Assembly: GCA_023435895.1 (NCBI GenBank)
Contig: JAEZLH010000023.1
Coordinates: 41,186-105,185 of the forward strand
Direction: 5' to 3'
Source of the DNA: Bacillota bacterium
GTDB lineage: Bacteria; Bacillota; Clostridia; Lachnospirales; Lachnospiraceae
Length of the DNA stretch: 64,000 bases
Shown here: positions 27,844 through 36,494 of the stretch, piece by piece
Position numbering within the stretch: the stretch's first letter is position 1
Layout of the letters: each line of letters begins with the position of its first letter
Notes under the pieces: generated by a model
The model's database searches: none
What the model saw: only the letters and a program-made list of their open reading frames with translations
What the model was told of the DNA's origin: nothing
Translations under genes and position numbers: made by a program

Positions 27844-27870
27844 TTCGTAATCTCTTACATTTGTGAATTT

Positions 27871-27899
27871 AAGGAGGAATTCATTTTCCTCCTTTTTGT
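27871..27899 (+). terminator. Terminator after the small membrane protein
   Basis: AAGGAGGAA pairs with TTCCTCCTT across TTCATT, followed by more T. Confidence 0.8.
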
Positions 27900-27947
27900 T
27901 TGTCATAATACCATATGAAAGCAAAAACTTCTATTGCTATAGTATAA

Positions 27948-28078
27948 AACTTGACTTAAAGCGTCAAACAAACTATACATTGAAATAATTAATAAATTTA
28001 TGTCAAATTATATTGACAATGAGTTAAAATGACGATATGATTCGTATATCAAACAAACTATAGTTTAATTGATAGTAA
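27948..28078. promoter_or_regulatory. Res-like repeated site upstream of the serine recombinase
   Basis: TCAAACAAACTATA occurs twice (near 27963 and 28049). TTGAC/GTCAA pairs (27953-27969) and ATTGACA...GACGA words flank them. Multiple related half-sites immediately upstream of a resolvase gene are the usual form of a res site that also autoregulates the gene. The crossover point was not identified. Confidence 0.45.
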
Positions 28079-28090
28079 GGGGAGGTACGT

Positions 28091-28765
28091 ATGAGTAACG
28101 TATATAGTTATATGAGAATCAGCACAGCAGAGAAAACAGATAAGCAAAGTTTTAATCGGCAAATCAAATCATTACAATCTTATGCAGAGAGCAACAACTT
28201 TGAGTATTTGCTTTGTTTCAAAGATGATTGCAGCGGTAGCACATTTAAAAGAAATGAATGGATGAAATTAGAAAAACTATTACATCGTGACGATACTATC
28301 GTCTTTAAAGAGATTAGCCGTTTCACTAGGCAATCCGAAGAAGGTTATAATAAATACATGGAGTTGATGAATAAAGGAGTAAATCTTGTTTTTTTAGACA
28401 ATCCAACGGTATCAACAGATTACATAAAGAATTTAATGCGTGTTGCAAGTGAGCAAGATACAGTCGCTAGAACAGCCCTAGAAAGCACTATTAAGCTGTT
28501 ATTGATAGTTGAACTTGATAGAGTGCAAAAGGAACGTGATATAATAGTAAATAGGATTAAACAAGGCATTGAATCGAGTGATAAAAAGAGTGGTCGTAAA
28601 TTCAATTCGTTGGATAAGATGACTGATAACCTTAAATCAGACATTCAAGCGTATTTAATTGATAGAAGTATTAAACAGATTGATTTAATGAATAAGCATA
28701 ATATATCAAGAAATACACTGAAAAAGTATATTGGTATTGTGAAAAAAGAGAGAGAAGGCAAATAG
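28091..28765 (+). CDS. Serine recombinase (resolvase/invertase family)
   Basis: 224 residues. The catalytic domain starts VYSYMRISTAEK with nucleophile Ser11, then Gln-rich RQIKSLQSYA, a CFKDDCSGST segment and FKEISRFTRQ (Arg residues of the active site). A long alpha-E helix follows and the C-terminal part has an HTH (KQIDLMNKHNISRNTLKKY). Small resolvases of this type resolve multimers or cointegrates or invert DNA. Its start follows GGGGAGGT. It probably keeps the element's circular form monomeric, or is left from a nested transposon. Confidence 0.88.
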   Translation: MSNVYSYMRISTAEKTDKQSFNRQIKSLQSYAESNNFEYLLCFKDDCSGSTFKRNEWMKLEKLLHRDDTIVFKEISRFTRQSEEGYNKYMELMNKGVNLVFLDNPTVSTDYIKNLMRVASEQDTVARTALESTIKLLLIVELDRVQKERDIIVNRIKQGIESSDKKSGRKFNSLDKMTDNLKSDIQAYLIDRSIKQIDLMNKHNISRNTLKKYIGIVKKEREGK

Positions 28766-28785
28766 TTGCTTTCTCTCTCTTTTTT
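28748..28785 (+). terminator. Terminator overlapping the recombinase stop
   Basis: AGAGAGAAGGCAA pairs with TTGCTTTCTCTCT and is followed by a T run. The 5' arm lies inside the last codons of the recombinase gene. Confidence 0.75.
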
Positions 28786-28869
28786 CATGTTGAGGGGGGT
28801 GATTTTACAAAGTTAAGGAAGTTACTTTTATTTCATAGTGTGGTAAGTACATATATTCGGGTGGGGTAA

Positions 28870-31113
28870 TTACATTTGAACTGATTTTACCACTGAAAAT
28901 GAACTGTATACTTTTTTACCGTTTACCAAGCGATATGCACGAACTTTAAAATAGTATTTTTTCTTTGCAGTTAGCTTTGTTTTTGTATAAGAAGTAGAAG
29001 TAGTTGTACCAGCGATGCTGTAAAATCCTTTTGTTGATGTTGAATACCAAATTTCATAACCACTAACCCCAGAAACTTTTGTGTAAGTCAATTTAGCACT
29101 AGTTGCAGTCGATTTTACAACAGATGAAAGAGTTGGTGCTGCCACGTTCCAATGAGCATATACTGTGACATTGCATTTGACAGTGTATGGGAATTTGATA
29201 GCTGTGCCACCAGATGCTGTTGTATACCAACCAACGAAAGTATAGCCAGTTTTTGTTGGTTTAGTTGGTTCTGTGATTACTGAATTATAGCTTGTTGATT
29301 TGCTAATAACAGCTGAACCACCGTTTGAATTGAACTTTACAGTATATGTGTTGACTTTCCATTTTGCAATTAAAGTTATATTAGATGTTATAGGTGTAGC
29401 GAAGTTAAATGCTATTGCACCATTATACCAACCAGCAAAGGTATAACCAGTTCTTTTTGGGTCTTTAGGCTTTTTTATTGTTTTGTTATAGTCTGTTGTG
29501 ATTGGCAATACAGATGAACCATTTTGGCTGTCAAATATCACAATATAATCATACTTTTTAAACGTTATATCATAACTATTTGCGTAAGTCTGTGCGGCAC
29601 TGCCTTCTTTCCCATAAATGGTTAATTCTTTACAACCAGCAAAAGCTTCATTACCAATGCTCTTCACGTTATTCGGAATTATAATACTTTTTAATTCTTC
29701 ACAATAATAAAAAGCCTCATTGCCAATGCTAGTCACACTATTCGGAATTATAATACTTGTTAAACTACTACAAACTCGAAAAGCACCTACACCAATGTAT
29801 GTCACATTATTTGGAATCGTGATGCTTTTTAATTTTTGACAACACACAAAAACATAATCACCAATGGTTGTCACACTATTCGGAATTGCGATACTTGCTA
29901 ATTCGCTACAAACACCAAAAGCACCATTACCAATGCTAGTTACACTACTTGGGATTGTTATACTTTTAAATTGGCAACCATAAAAAGCCTTATTGCCAAT
30001 GCTAGTTACACTACTTGGAATTGCAATACTTGTTAATTGGCAACCATTAAAAGCTTCATTGCCAATCTTTGTTACCCCATTTGGAATAATAAAACTAGTT
30101 CCTTTTGCACGTGGGTAAGCTACCAAAGTTTTTATGTTTTTGTCATATATAACGCCAGAAATGCTTGAATAATATTTATTGCCTAAATTAACGTTAATGC
30201 TTTTTAAACCGTCAGCGCGAAAAGCACCATCACCAATGCTCGTCACACTATTTGGTATTGTAATGCTTGTTAATCCGTCACAGCGCTGAAAAGCAATTTC
30301 ACCAATGCTCGTTACATTATTTGGTATTGTAATATTTTTTAATCCGATACAACCACAAAAAGCATTATTTCCAATGCTAATTACACTACTTGGAATTGTA
30401 ATACTTGTTAGATGTTCACATTCTCTAAAAGCATTTTGGTCAATCGTTGTTACCCCGTTTGGAATTATAAAACTATTTTCCTTTGTACTTGGGCAAGTTA
30501 TCAACGTTTTTTTGCCCTTATCATATAAAACGCCAGAAATGCTTGAATAATATTTATTATTTAAATCAACATTAATACTTTTTAATCTGGTGCAATCTAC
30601 AAAAGCACCAATACCAATGTTCGTCACACTGTTTGGGATGGTAATGCTTTTTAAGAATTGACAACCCTCAAAAGCACCAGCACCAATGTTCGTCACACTA
30701 CTTGAAATTGAAATACTTGTCAACCCACTAGAATAACCACTACACCACGAAAAAGCATAATCACCAATGCTCGTCAAACCCATTGATAATTTAATATTTG
30801 TCAGTCCGCTACAACCCCAAAAAGCATGATCGCCAATGCTAGTTACACTATTTGGAAATGTAATACTTTTTAATCCTCGGCAACCCCAAAAAGAATAATC
30901 ACCAATGCTTGTAACTATATATCCATCTAATGTATTTGGAATACTTATTGTTGTACTAGAACCTAAATACTGTGTTATTATGGCATCTGTACCTTCGAGA
31001 GAGTATTCATAATCACCTGATGTATTTGCAAATGCATTTAGTGAAAATGTTGGCATTATTAAAAATATTAGTGTCATTGTAATTAATAATAATAAAATCT
31101 TTATTGATTTCAT
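28870..31113 (-). CDS. Secreted BspA-type leucine-rich-repeat surface protein
   Basis: 747 residues. A signal peptide (about residues 1-29, ending NAFA) is followed by about 20 LRR_5 repeats of the treponemal/BspA type with the cycle SITIPNSVTSIGxxAFxGC (residues ~45-500). Then come two InlB-type B-repeats (GYTFAGWY near 570 and GYTFVGWY near 640) and a C-terminal FnIII-like domain (YEIWYSTSTKGFY, YYFKVRAY). No LPXTG motif is seen. Such proteins bind host or surface ligands or carbohydrates. Unusual as cargo on an element otherwise rich in DNA-related genes. Its promoter side is the AT-rich gap at 31114. Confidence 0.88.
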   Translation of the reverse strand: MKSIKILLLLITMTLIFLIMPTFSLNAFANTSGDYEYSLEGTDAIITQYLGSSTTISIPNTLDGYIVTSIGDYSFWGCRGLKSITFPNSVTSIGDHAFWGCSGLTNIKLSMGLTSIGDYAFSWCSGYSSGLTSISISSSVTNIGAGAFEGCQFLKSITIPNSVTNIGIGAFVDCTRLKSINVDLNNKYYSSISGVLYDKGKKTLITCPSTKENSFIIPNGVTTIDQNAFRECEHLTSITIPSSVISIGNNAFCGCIGLKNITIPNNVTSIGEIAFQRCDGLTSITIPNSVTSIGDGAFRADGLKSINVNLGNKYYSSISGVIYDKNIKTLVAYPRAKGTSFIIPNGVTKIGNEAFNGCQLTSIAIPSSVTSIGNKAFYGCQFKSITIPSSVTSIGNGAFGVCSELASIAIPNSVTTIGDYVFVCCQKLKSITIPNNVTYIGVGAFRVCSSLTSIIIPNSVTSIGNEAFYYCEELKSIIIPNNVKSIGNEAFAGCKELTIYGKEGSAAQTYANSYDITFKKYDYIVIFDSQNGSSVLPITTDYNKTIKKPKDPKRTGYTFAGWYNGAIAFNFATPITSNITLIAKWKVNTYTVKFNSNGGSAVISKSTSYNSVITEPTKPTKTGYTFVGWYTTASGGTAIKFPYTVKCNVTVYAHWNVAAPTLSSVVKSTATSAKLTYTKVSGVSGYEIWYSTSTKGFYSIAGTTTSTSYTKTKLTAKKKYYFKVRAYRLVNGKKVYSSFSVVKSVQM

Positions 31114-31633
31114 AAATATCCCCTTCCTATATTAATTTACATAATAAAAACCCAAATCTCTATTACCATTATATGGGAAAAAGAATTGAAAATCAAGTTC
31201 TTAGAATGTCATTAAAGCATATTAAGATTATTCTAAAACCAATTTTACCAATTCAATGGAAATGCTATAATTTTCTAATGATTAATTTTGGAAGTGTAAA
31301 CTGTGATGAAATTATTATAGAAGATTACCATGTGAACGAAGTAGAGCAATTGTAAGAGGTAAAACAGATTGCAAAATAAAGGGATTTGGATATAGAAGAA
31401 ATAACTCAGTCAAAACGGTAGGCAGTTGCTTAATATCACTAGTGTGGGTGCATTTACTTGAAATAAATTTGAAAATTCAATAAAATCACAATTTTAACAC
31501 TTTTATTTTATATGTTCCTAATGTTTACATATTTATGATAGCATACATTTCTACTTATTTATATACTGTTTTTTTGAAAAGTAACCGATTATAATACATT
31601 TGAAACTGTTGTGATGGCATAGGAGGTATATAA
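31114..31633. other. AT-rich gap between the LRR and endonuclease genes
   Basis: About 520 bases. A 60-codon open frame at 31173 has no ribosome site and no motif, so I do not call it. The LRR gene's AAGGGGAT ribosome site (minus strand) is at the left edge, and GGAGGT for the next gene is at the right. Confidence 0.4.
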
Positions 31634-32377
31634 TTGTTTAAGGATATAGGACAATATGATAATAAATTTGAATTCGCGGATTTTAAGGAATTTGTTGAAG
31701 TTGTTAGTAAAAGTGGGGATACGATTATTTCAGAGGAATGTAGTAGTGAGAATGATTTGGTGAAAATAATTTGCCCCAAAGGCAGTAGTATGCATTTAAC
31801 ACCTCGTGAGTATTATCATGGTCGAAGATGCAAACAGTGTGTTAAAAATACTCATGGTAAACATATTGCTAAAATAAATTTAAGAGAGAAAGAAAATTTT
31901 TTTAGAAGCAAAGGTTATATTATTAAAAAAGTAGGGTATAAATTTGACCTTAAATGTCCAAGGGGACATGATTGTAAAATACCATATAGTGACTTCAAAA
32001 ATTCTGGACGAAGATGTAATAAGTGTGGAAGATCAAGTGGTGAAACTGCGATAGGGGACTATTTATATAGAAAAGGTATCGGTGTTATTATAGGATACAC
32101 ATTTGATGACTGCTGTGATAAAGGAGTGTTAGAATTTGATTTTGCACTAATAAGAGGTAATATTCCAATTGCAATCATAGAATATGACGGTGAATGTCAT
32201 TATAGAATAAAAACTATATATGGGGGATATGATTGTCTGCTAGAGCATCAAAGAAGGGATAAAATTAAAACAAATTATTGCCAATCGAAAGATATTCCCT
32301 TGCTTAGAATTCCTTACTGGCAAATAGAAAATATTGACGAAATATTGGATAGATGGTTAAAGGACAAAAATTGGTAA
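31634..32377 (+). CDS. Vsr-like endonuclease with N-terminal zinc-finger repeats
   Basis: 247 residues from TTG 31634, six bases after GGAGGT. The N-terminal half has two treble-clef-like units (ICPKGSS...CKQC and KCPRGHD...CNKCG) of the type found in stand-alone phage homing endonucleases. The C-terminal half has a PD-(D/E)XK-like core: GETAIGDYL, VLEFDFALI, IIEYDGECHY and RDKIKTNYC...IPLLRIPYW, the Vsr/EDxHD pattern. It should cut DNA. It may be a selfish homing endonuclease or a defence nuclease. A 346-bp inverted-repeat unit follows directly. Confidence 0.75.
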   Translation: MFKDIGQYDNKFEFADFKEFVEVVSKSGDTIISEECSSENDLVKIICPKGSSMHLTPREYYHGRRCKQCVKNTHGKHIAKINLREKENFFRSKGYIIKKVGYKFDLKCPRGHDCKIPYSDFKNSGRRCNKCGRSSGETAIGDYLYRKGIGVIIGYTFDDCCDKGVLEFDFALIRGNIPIAIIEYDGECHYRIKTIYGGYDCLLEHQRRDKIKTNYCQSKDIPLLRIPYWQIENIDEILDRWLKDKNW

Positions 32378-32394
32378 AAATTATAACACTTAAA

Positions 32395-32740
32395 TAATAA
32401 CGAAAGAACTGGGAGTATCATGATTACTTCGTGCGCATGGCTCCACCGATAAACAGTTGAGACACACCTGTTACGCACAGTGAGTCCACCTTCCTCTTGA
32501 TGTGAATTTTACAGAAGTTTACTATATCCATCAAGGATGCTGCACCACTTCGTGGCTATGTCCTTAACTGATATGGCAAGCTTCTGTGGGTATTCATTAA
32601 GAGGATAATGAGGTGAAGTGCTACGCCCTGGTATCACCAATAATATTACTGGTATTACTGGTGTGAATTAGTGGTATCACAATGTGTTTATTTGTGGTAT
32701 TCTTGATGCGAAATAATCAATCCTAGTTCTTTCGTTATTA
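32395..32740. repeat. 346-bp unit with 16-bp terminal inverted repeats
   Basis: TAATAACGAAAGAACT (32395-32410) is perfectly mirrored at 32725-32740, and pairing continues weakly inward (GGA/TCC). The interior is visibly richer in G and C than its surroundings, with internal hairpins and TGGTATTAC-type repeats on the right side. A 35-codon frame on the minus strand (about 32430-32540) is too short to call. It could be a MITE-like insertion or a structured RNA. Confidence 0.6.
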
Positions 32741-32827
32741 ATGGGGTGATTAATAAAAAGAATTTTGTGGAATATAGAGTACGATTTGTACGCTATTCAA
32801 CAATCTCCAGCTATTAAAAGCTCCACT

Positions 32828-33832
32828 CTAAGAAATAATTTTTATATACTGCTCATATTCATCACTGTATAATTCCTTAGCATAAGTATTCAAAATTTCT
32901 CTATATATTGCTGACGGCATATTTTTAAAATATCTTTTTTCTTTATTTATTTCTTCAAAAGTTTTGACATTAAAAATCATATCTTTAAGTGCTAAACTCA
33001 TAAGCAAATCATTGATTGTGATAGTTTCATCAAGGTTATTTGCAGAATAATGATTAAGAATGTTTGACATTTTAATCGCATTAATTGGTCTTCCGATAAT
33101 TTCGTTCTTTGTTTTCTTACTTCTGGTCATTCTAAACAGATAACCATTATTTTCTTCTGCCGTACCAATGTAATAATTACCATTCCTTCCAGTGAATGAG
33201 ATTCTTTCTATATTTGTAAAATCTTCTATGGTATCTATTAACCATTTTGAAACCTTATAGCTTGAATTTGAATCTCCATCAAATTTAATTGTTTGATTTT
33301 CAAAGTCAATGTTATCTACGTTTAATGTACACAAGGTATTTGCCGATACTTGACCGTTTACTTCCCAAAATAACCTTATAAATATTAGTGAATTGTACGC
33401 ACCCCCATCCATTACTGCATATTTAGTTATTTTATCCAATGTTTCATCAGTAAAAACAATATATTGTTTATAATTGGTAATTTTATTTAATTGATTTACT
33501 GTACAAATTTCCATATTTACATTTTCGTTAACATGATTCTTTGCCCACTCTTTATAATCTCTGATTAAACTATTATAGGATAATACTGTGGTATATTTTA
33601 AGTCTCTTGCATTGCCTTTATAAAATGAAAATAACTCTTTTGAATTAAATTGGGACAAATCTTTACCAAATAATTTTTCTGTATATTTGGATAAATTAAA
33701 AAGACTTTTATAAGCACATATATAACTTTTTTTTAATTCTATCATATTGTGTAAAAATCGTTCCTTAATATCTGCTTGATATAATTCATTCATCGTTTGT
33801 ACCACATATCCTTTCTCGTAATGGTTATTCAC
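32828..33832 (-). CDS. MrpR-like regulator with inactive tyrosine-recombinase fold
   Basis: 334 residues. Residues ~30-110 look like the SAM-like core-binding domain of tyrosine recombinases and the rest like the catalytic fold, but no R...HxxR...H...Y set can be found (for example, no HxxRH box near ITINDLLMSLALKDMIF). Proteins of this kind include the SP-beta-type lytic cycle repressor MrpR. Its promoter (-35 TTGACA, -10 TAAACT) is overlapped by a box shared with the neighbouring TPR gene. It probably maintains dormancy of the element or controls its cargo (inference). Confidence 0.65.
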   Translation of the reverse strand: MNNHYEKGYVVQTMNELYQADIKERFLHNMIELKKSYICAYKSLFNLSKYTEKLFGKDLSQFNSKELFSFYKGNARDLKYTTVLSYNSLIRDYKEWAKNHVNENVNMEICTVNQLNKITNYKQYIVFTDETLDKITKYAVMDGGAYNSLIFIRLFWEVNGQVSANTLCTLNVDNIDFENQTIKFDGDSNSSYKVSKWLIDTIEDFTNIERISFTGRNGNYYIGTAEENNGYLFRMTRSKKTKNEIIGRPINAIKMSNILNHYSANNLDETITINDLLMSLALKDMIFNVKTFEEINKEKRYFKNMPSAIYREILNTYAKELYSDEYEQYIKIIS

Positions 33833-33853
33833 ATGTTATTTGATTTACATTTG

Positions 33854-33930
33854 AGTTTAACAAAAAGGAAGGGAAGTGTCAATTACAAACATCATTGTGA
33901 TATTCACATATCATATGTCAAGTTTACATT
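33854..33930 (-). promoter_or_regulatory. Promoter and shared operator box A
   Basis: On the minus strand: -35 TTGACA (33877-33882), 17-base spacer, -10 TAAACT (33854-33859). Upstream of it lies a ~55-bp box (33876-33930) containing TGTCAA, CAAACA, CATTGTGATA, ATATCAT and GTCAAGTTTAC. The same box occurs in the same position upstream of the TPR gene (35327-35383). Confidence 0.75.
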
Positions 33931-33992
33931 TATATGAAGTGGTATTATGATTGGAGAATGGTTAAATACATTACTTGGTAGTAATAAAGCAA

Positions 33993-34027
33993 AGCACTGT
34001 CATACTAATAGAATGTGCTACAGTGCT
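33993..34027 (-). terminator. Terminator of the TPR gene
   Basis: AGCACTGT (33993-34000) pairs with ACAGTGCT (34020-34027). On the minus strand it is followed by TTGCTTTATT. Confidence 0.55.
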
Positions 34028-34126
34028 ATATATAATTTTGTAGGGGGGTATAATTATAGAACATACGTGGTTTTCTATATACATATACGGTATTTGGGAT
34101 AAAATAGTTATTGGACATTATTATAA

Positions 34127-35248
34127 TCAATCTTGTATTGATGTTACAACCCCATTATCAAAGTATATATAACCATAAGCATAAACCCATTGTTCTGTCT
34201 CGCCACTTAATGTCGTTGTTCTATTAATATTATCTGGATTTCCCCATGTTGAATTTCTTACTTCATCAGCAGTCATTCCAATTGAAGGTACTGCTTTTGG
34301 AGCCTTTATTGCAATATCTCCTCTTGTATAAATGTTTTTAACTGTTTCACCCTTTTTTACATCGTATACATCCTCGGACAAGCGCAAAGTTTCTATCAAT
34401 GATGTTATTCCTTCCAGACTATATGTAGCTTTGTCTACATTAAATTCATCGCTTCTCTCTACAGTATAATCATTTAATGTATCTGTTCCTTTTATAATTG
34501 TACATAAATTTGTTGTAATAAAATCATTTTTATCCTTTCTAAACCATTGAACACTGAGTCCATTAAATCTAAGACCGTCTCCTGCTTCCGTGACCCAATC
34601 TCCTTGAAACGCTAATATCAAATCAATATTCTTCAAATAGTCTTTGACATCTTTGTGTTTGCTTATAAGTAGAAAACCATCTTTAGCAGAGGAAAAATCT
34701 TCTTTTTTATATAATTTAACTGAACGGTTGTAAATTGTACTTATAATTTGCTTTTGATATTTTGGATTATCTATTAGTTTACCTAAAGTTTGAATGTCAT
34801 CATTTGAGATAGCCATTTGATATGTACATTCTGTAATCATTTCATTTGAATTTTTATATTCACTTATTTTCTTAAATTCGGATAAAGATTGTTTGTAATT
34901 GGTGTTCTTAAAATAATTAAGTGCTAGATTGTATTGTGATTCATTGGCTAATTCATTTGAATTCTTATATCCAATAATTTTTTTGAATTCAAGTAATGAC
35001 TGTTTGTAATTGGCGTTTTTATAATAATTAAGTGCTAGATTGTATTGTGATTCATTAGCTAATTCGTTTGAATTTTTATAATTACCAAGACTTTTAAATG
35101 TTGTTATTGCTTTATCATATTTTTTTTCAGTCATTAATGTTTGACCATGTTTATATTCGTTCATTGGCTTTAAATAAGCAAAATAAACAATTGTTGTTAT
35201 AGATATAACTAGTAGGGCAGAAACAAAGATACTTATAATTTTTTTCAT
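34127..35248 (-). CDS. Membrane-anchored TPR protein with SmpA/BamE-like tail
   Basis: 373 residues. An N-terminal signal/anchor helix (residues 4-27) is followed by TPR-like repeats. Two 36-residue copies of KNSNELANESQYNLALNY are nearly identical even at the DNA level, which points to recent duplication. The C-terminal ~50 residues (IGMTADEVRNSTWGNPD...) resemble the small SmpA/OmlA outer-protein fold. It should lie outside the membrane and bind a partner. Promoter -35 TTGACA, -10 TAAAAT, controlled by the same box as the MrpR-like gene. Function unknown. Confidence 0.7.
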   Translation of the reverse strand: MKKIISIFVSALLVISITTIVYFAYLKPMNEYKHGQTLMTEKKYDKAITTFKSLGNYKNSNELANESQYNLALNYYKNANYKQSLLEFKKIIGYKNSNELANESQYNLALNYFKNTNYKQSLSEFKKISEYKNSNEMITECTYQMAISNDDIQTLGKLIDNPKYQKQIISTIYNRSVKLYKKEDFSSAKDGFLLISKHKDVKDYLKNIDLILAFQGDWVTEAGDGLRFNGLSVQWFRKDKNDFITTNLCTIIKGTDTLNDYTVERSDEFNVDKATYSLEGITSLIETLRLSEDVYDVKKGETVKNIYTRGDIAIKAPKAVPSIGMTADEVRNSTWGNPDNINRTTTLSGETEQWVYAYGYIYFDNGVVTSIQD

Positions 35249-35304
35249 GCAATTACTCCTTGATAGTTTTATATTATATTTGTTATAAATTGTCTAATTT
35301 AGAT

Positions 35305-35383
35305 ATTTTAGCAAAATACGAAGCTTGTGTCAACTTCAAACACCATTGTGATAATGCAATATCATGCGTCAACTTTATACTTG
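35305..35383 (-). promoter_or_regulatory. Promoter and shared operator box B
   Basis: On the minus strand: -35 TTGACA (35328-35333), 17-base spacer, -10 TAAAAT (35305-35310). Box B (35327-35383) repeats box A with TGTCAACTTCAAACA, CATTGTGATAAT, ATATCAT and GTCAACTTTA. It also lies 17 bases upstream of the divergent XRE gene, so it may control both directions. Confidence 0.75.
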
Positions 35384-35399
35384 TTATGAGGTGATAAAT

Positions 35400-35684
35400 A
35401 TGATTGCAGAGCGTTTGAAAACGTTACGTGAAATGAAGAAGTTAACACAAGCGGAATTAGCAAAGAAATTGAATATAACTAGGAGTTCGGTCAATGCTTG
35501 GGAAATGGGTATTTCTACCCCATCTACTCAATATGTTGTTGAACTTGCTAAGTTGTTCAAGGTTTCGACGGATTTTATTCTAGGGGTAAATTCTTATAAT
35601 TCTATAAATATAGATTCACTGTCAGATGAAGAGAAAACTATTGTTTTGGGGTTGATACAGCACTTTAATAAGACAAAAAATTAG
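35400..35684 (+). CDS. XRE-family transcriptional regulator
   Basis: 94 residues from ATG 35400 (GAGGTG site). The N-terminal 60 residues are a clear HTH_3 domain: IAERLKTLREMKKLTQAELA, then LNITRSSVNAWEMG. A short C-terminal helical tail follows. Typical prophage/ICE repressor layout, divergent from the TPR and MrpR-like genes across box B. It could be the second arm of the element's decision switch. Confidence 0.85.
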   Translation: MIAERLKTLREMKKLTQAELAKKLNITRSSVNAWEMGISTPSTQYVVELAKLFKVSTDFILGVNSYNSINIDSLSDEEKTIVLGLIQHFNKTKN

Positions 35685-35713
35685 ATAATAAAAATATGTG
35701 TGATTTATATAAA

Positions 35714-35777
35714 GGGGTAATCCAATTTGGGGTTATCCTTTTTTGATTATAAAGCCACCTTTACTAACATGATATAA
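35714..35777 (+). terminator. Terminator within a dispersed repeat
   Basis: GGGGTAATCC...GGGGTTATCC followed by six T, then TTATAAAGCCACCTTTACT. A similar ~60-base block occurs at 41995-42050 (GGGGTTATC, TTTTTT, ATAAAGACAACCTTACT). Confidence 0.6.
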
Positions 35778-35919
35778 GATGTTATAATTTTCCTACATTA
35801 TAATAATACGGTTTAATTTTATTTTAAAAGCAAGATTGTAAGAGAAATAAATAGCTTGATATGACTAAACTGCTCTAAAGATAATAAAATTATAGAGAAA
35901 GAAGACAAGGTGATACTAA

Positions 35920-36474
35920 ATGAGTCTAGAACAATTCATAGAATCAAAATATTATACATTTATATTTTTGATTTTAATTATATATTTAATATTTTTTCAT
36001 AATAAATTTATATGGTGGATATCAATAAAAAAGTTTAATAAGTTAGTGTATTCAAAGCATGAAGTTGTTAATGAAATTAGAGAATACTTATTAAAGAAGG
36101 AAAAATTACGGGAGAAATATCATGATTTCTATAAATTGGTATCCAAATCCCAAGTATATTTTATGCTAATGCTTTTATCATTAGTTCAATACATAATAGC
36201 TATGTTTTCTAAAGAATTTAACTATATGAATGTAAATGTATGCCTAATTACTATGGTTATATCATTTTTAGAATTTCGTGATAATAGGCGAACATATAAA
36301 AAGATAGTTAAAATTTTGGATGCTAAATTTGCAAAAATAGGTCACATATTATTTGATTATAATTTAATGGCTACAGAAGACGAAGTTCTTGATTATTGTA
36401 TAAAGAATAATTTTATTAATGAAAAAGATAGATTGAAAATTATAAAAGACAGTAACCGCAACGTAAACTATTAA
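35920..36474 (+). CDS. Membrane protein of unknown function
   Basis: 184 residues: one N-terminal span (about 10-33), a charged helical loop, two further spans (about 78-92 and 101-116) and a cytoplasmic tail of ~65 residues. No recognised family. The next gene starts 20 bases after its stop, so the two may be cotranscribed. Confidence 0.6.
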   Translation: MSLEQFIESKYYTFIFLILIIYLIFFHNKFIWWISIKKFNKLVYSKHEVVNEIREYLLKKEKLREKYHDFYKLVSKSQVYFMLMLLSLVQYIIAMFSKEFNYMNVNVCLITMVISFLEFRDNRRTYKKIVKILDAKFAKIGHILFDYNLMATEDEVLDYCIKNNFINEKDRLKIIKDSNRNVNY

Positions 36475-36494
36475 AGGGTAGGAAAATAAATTTT

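Noticed and set aside
31173..31355. 60-codon plus-strand frame
   Set aside because: No ribosome site, no motif, AT-driven composition.
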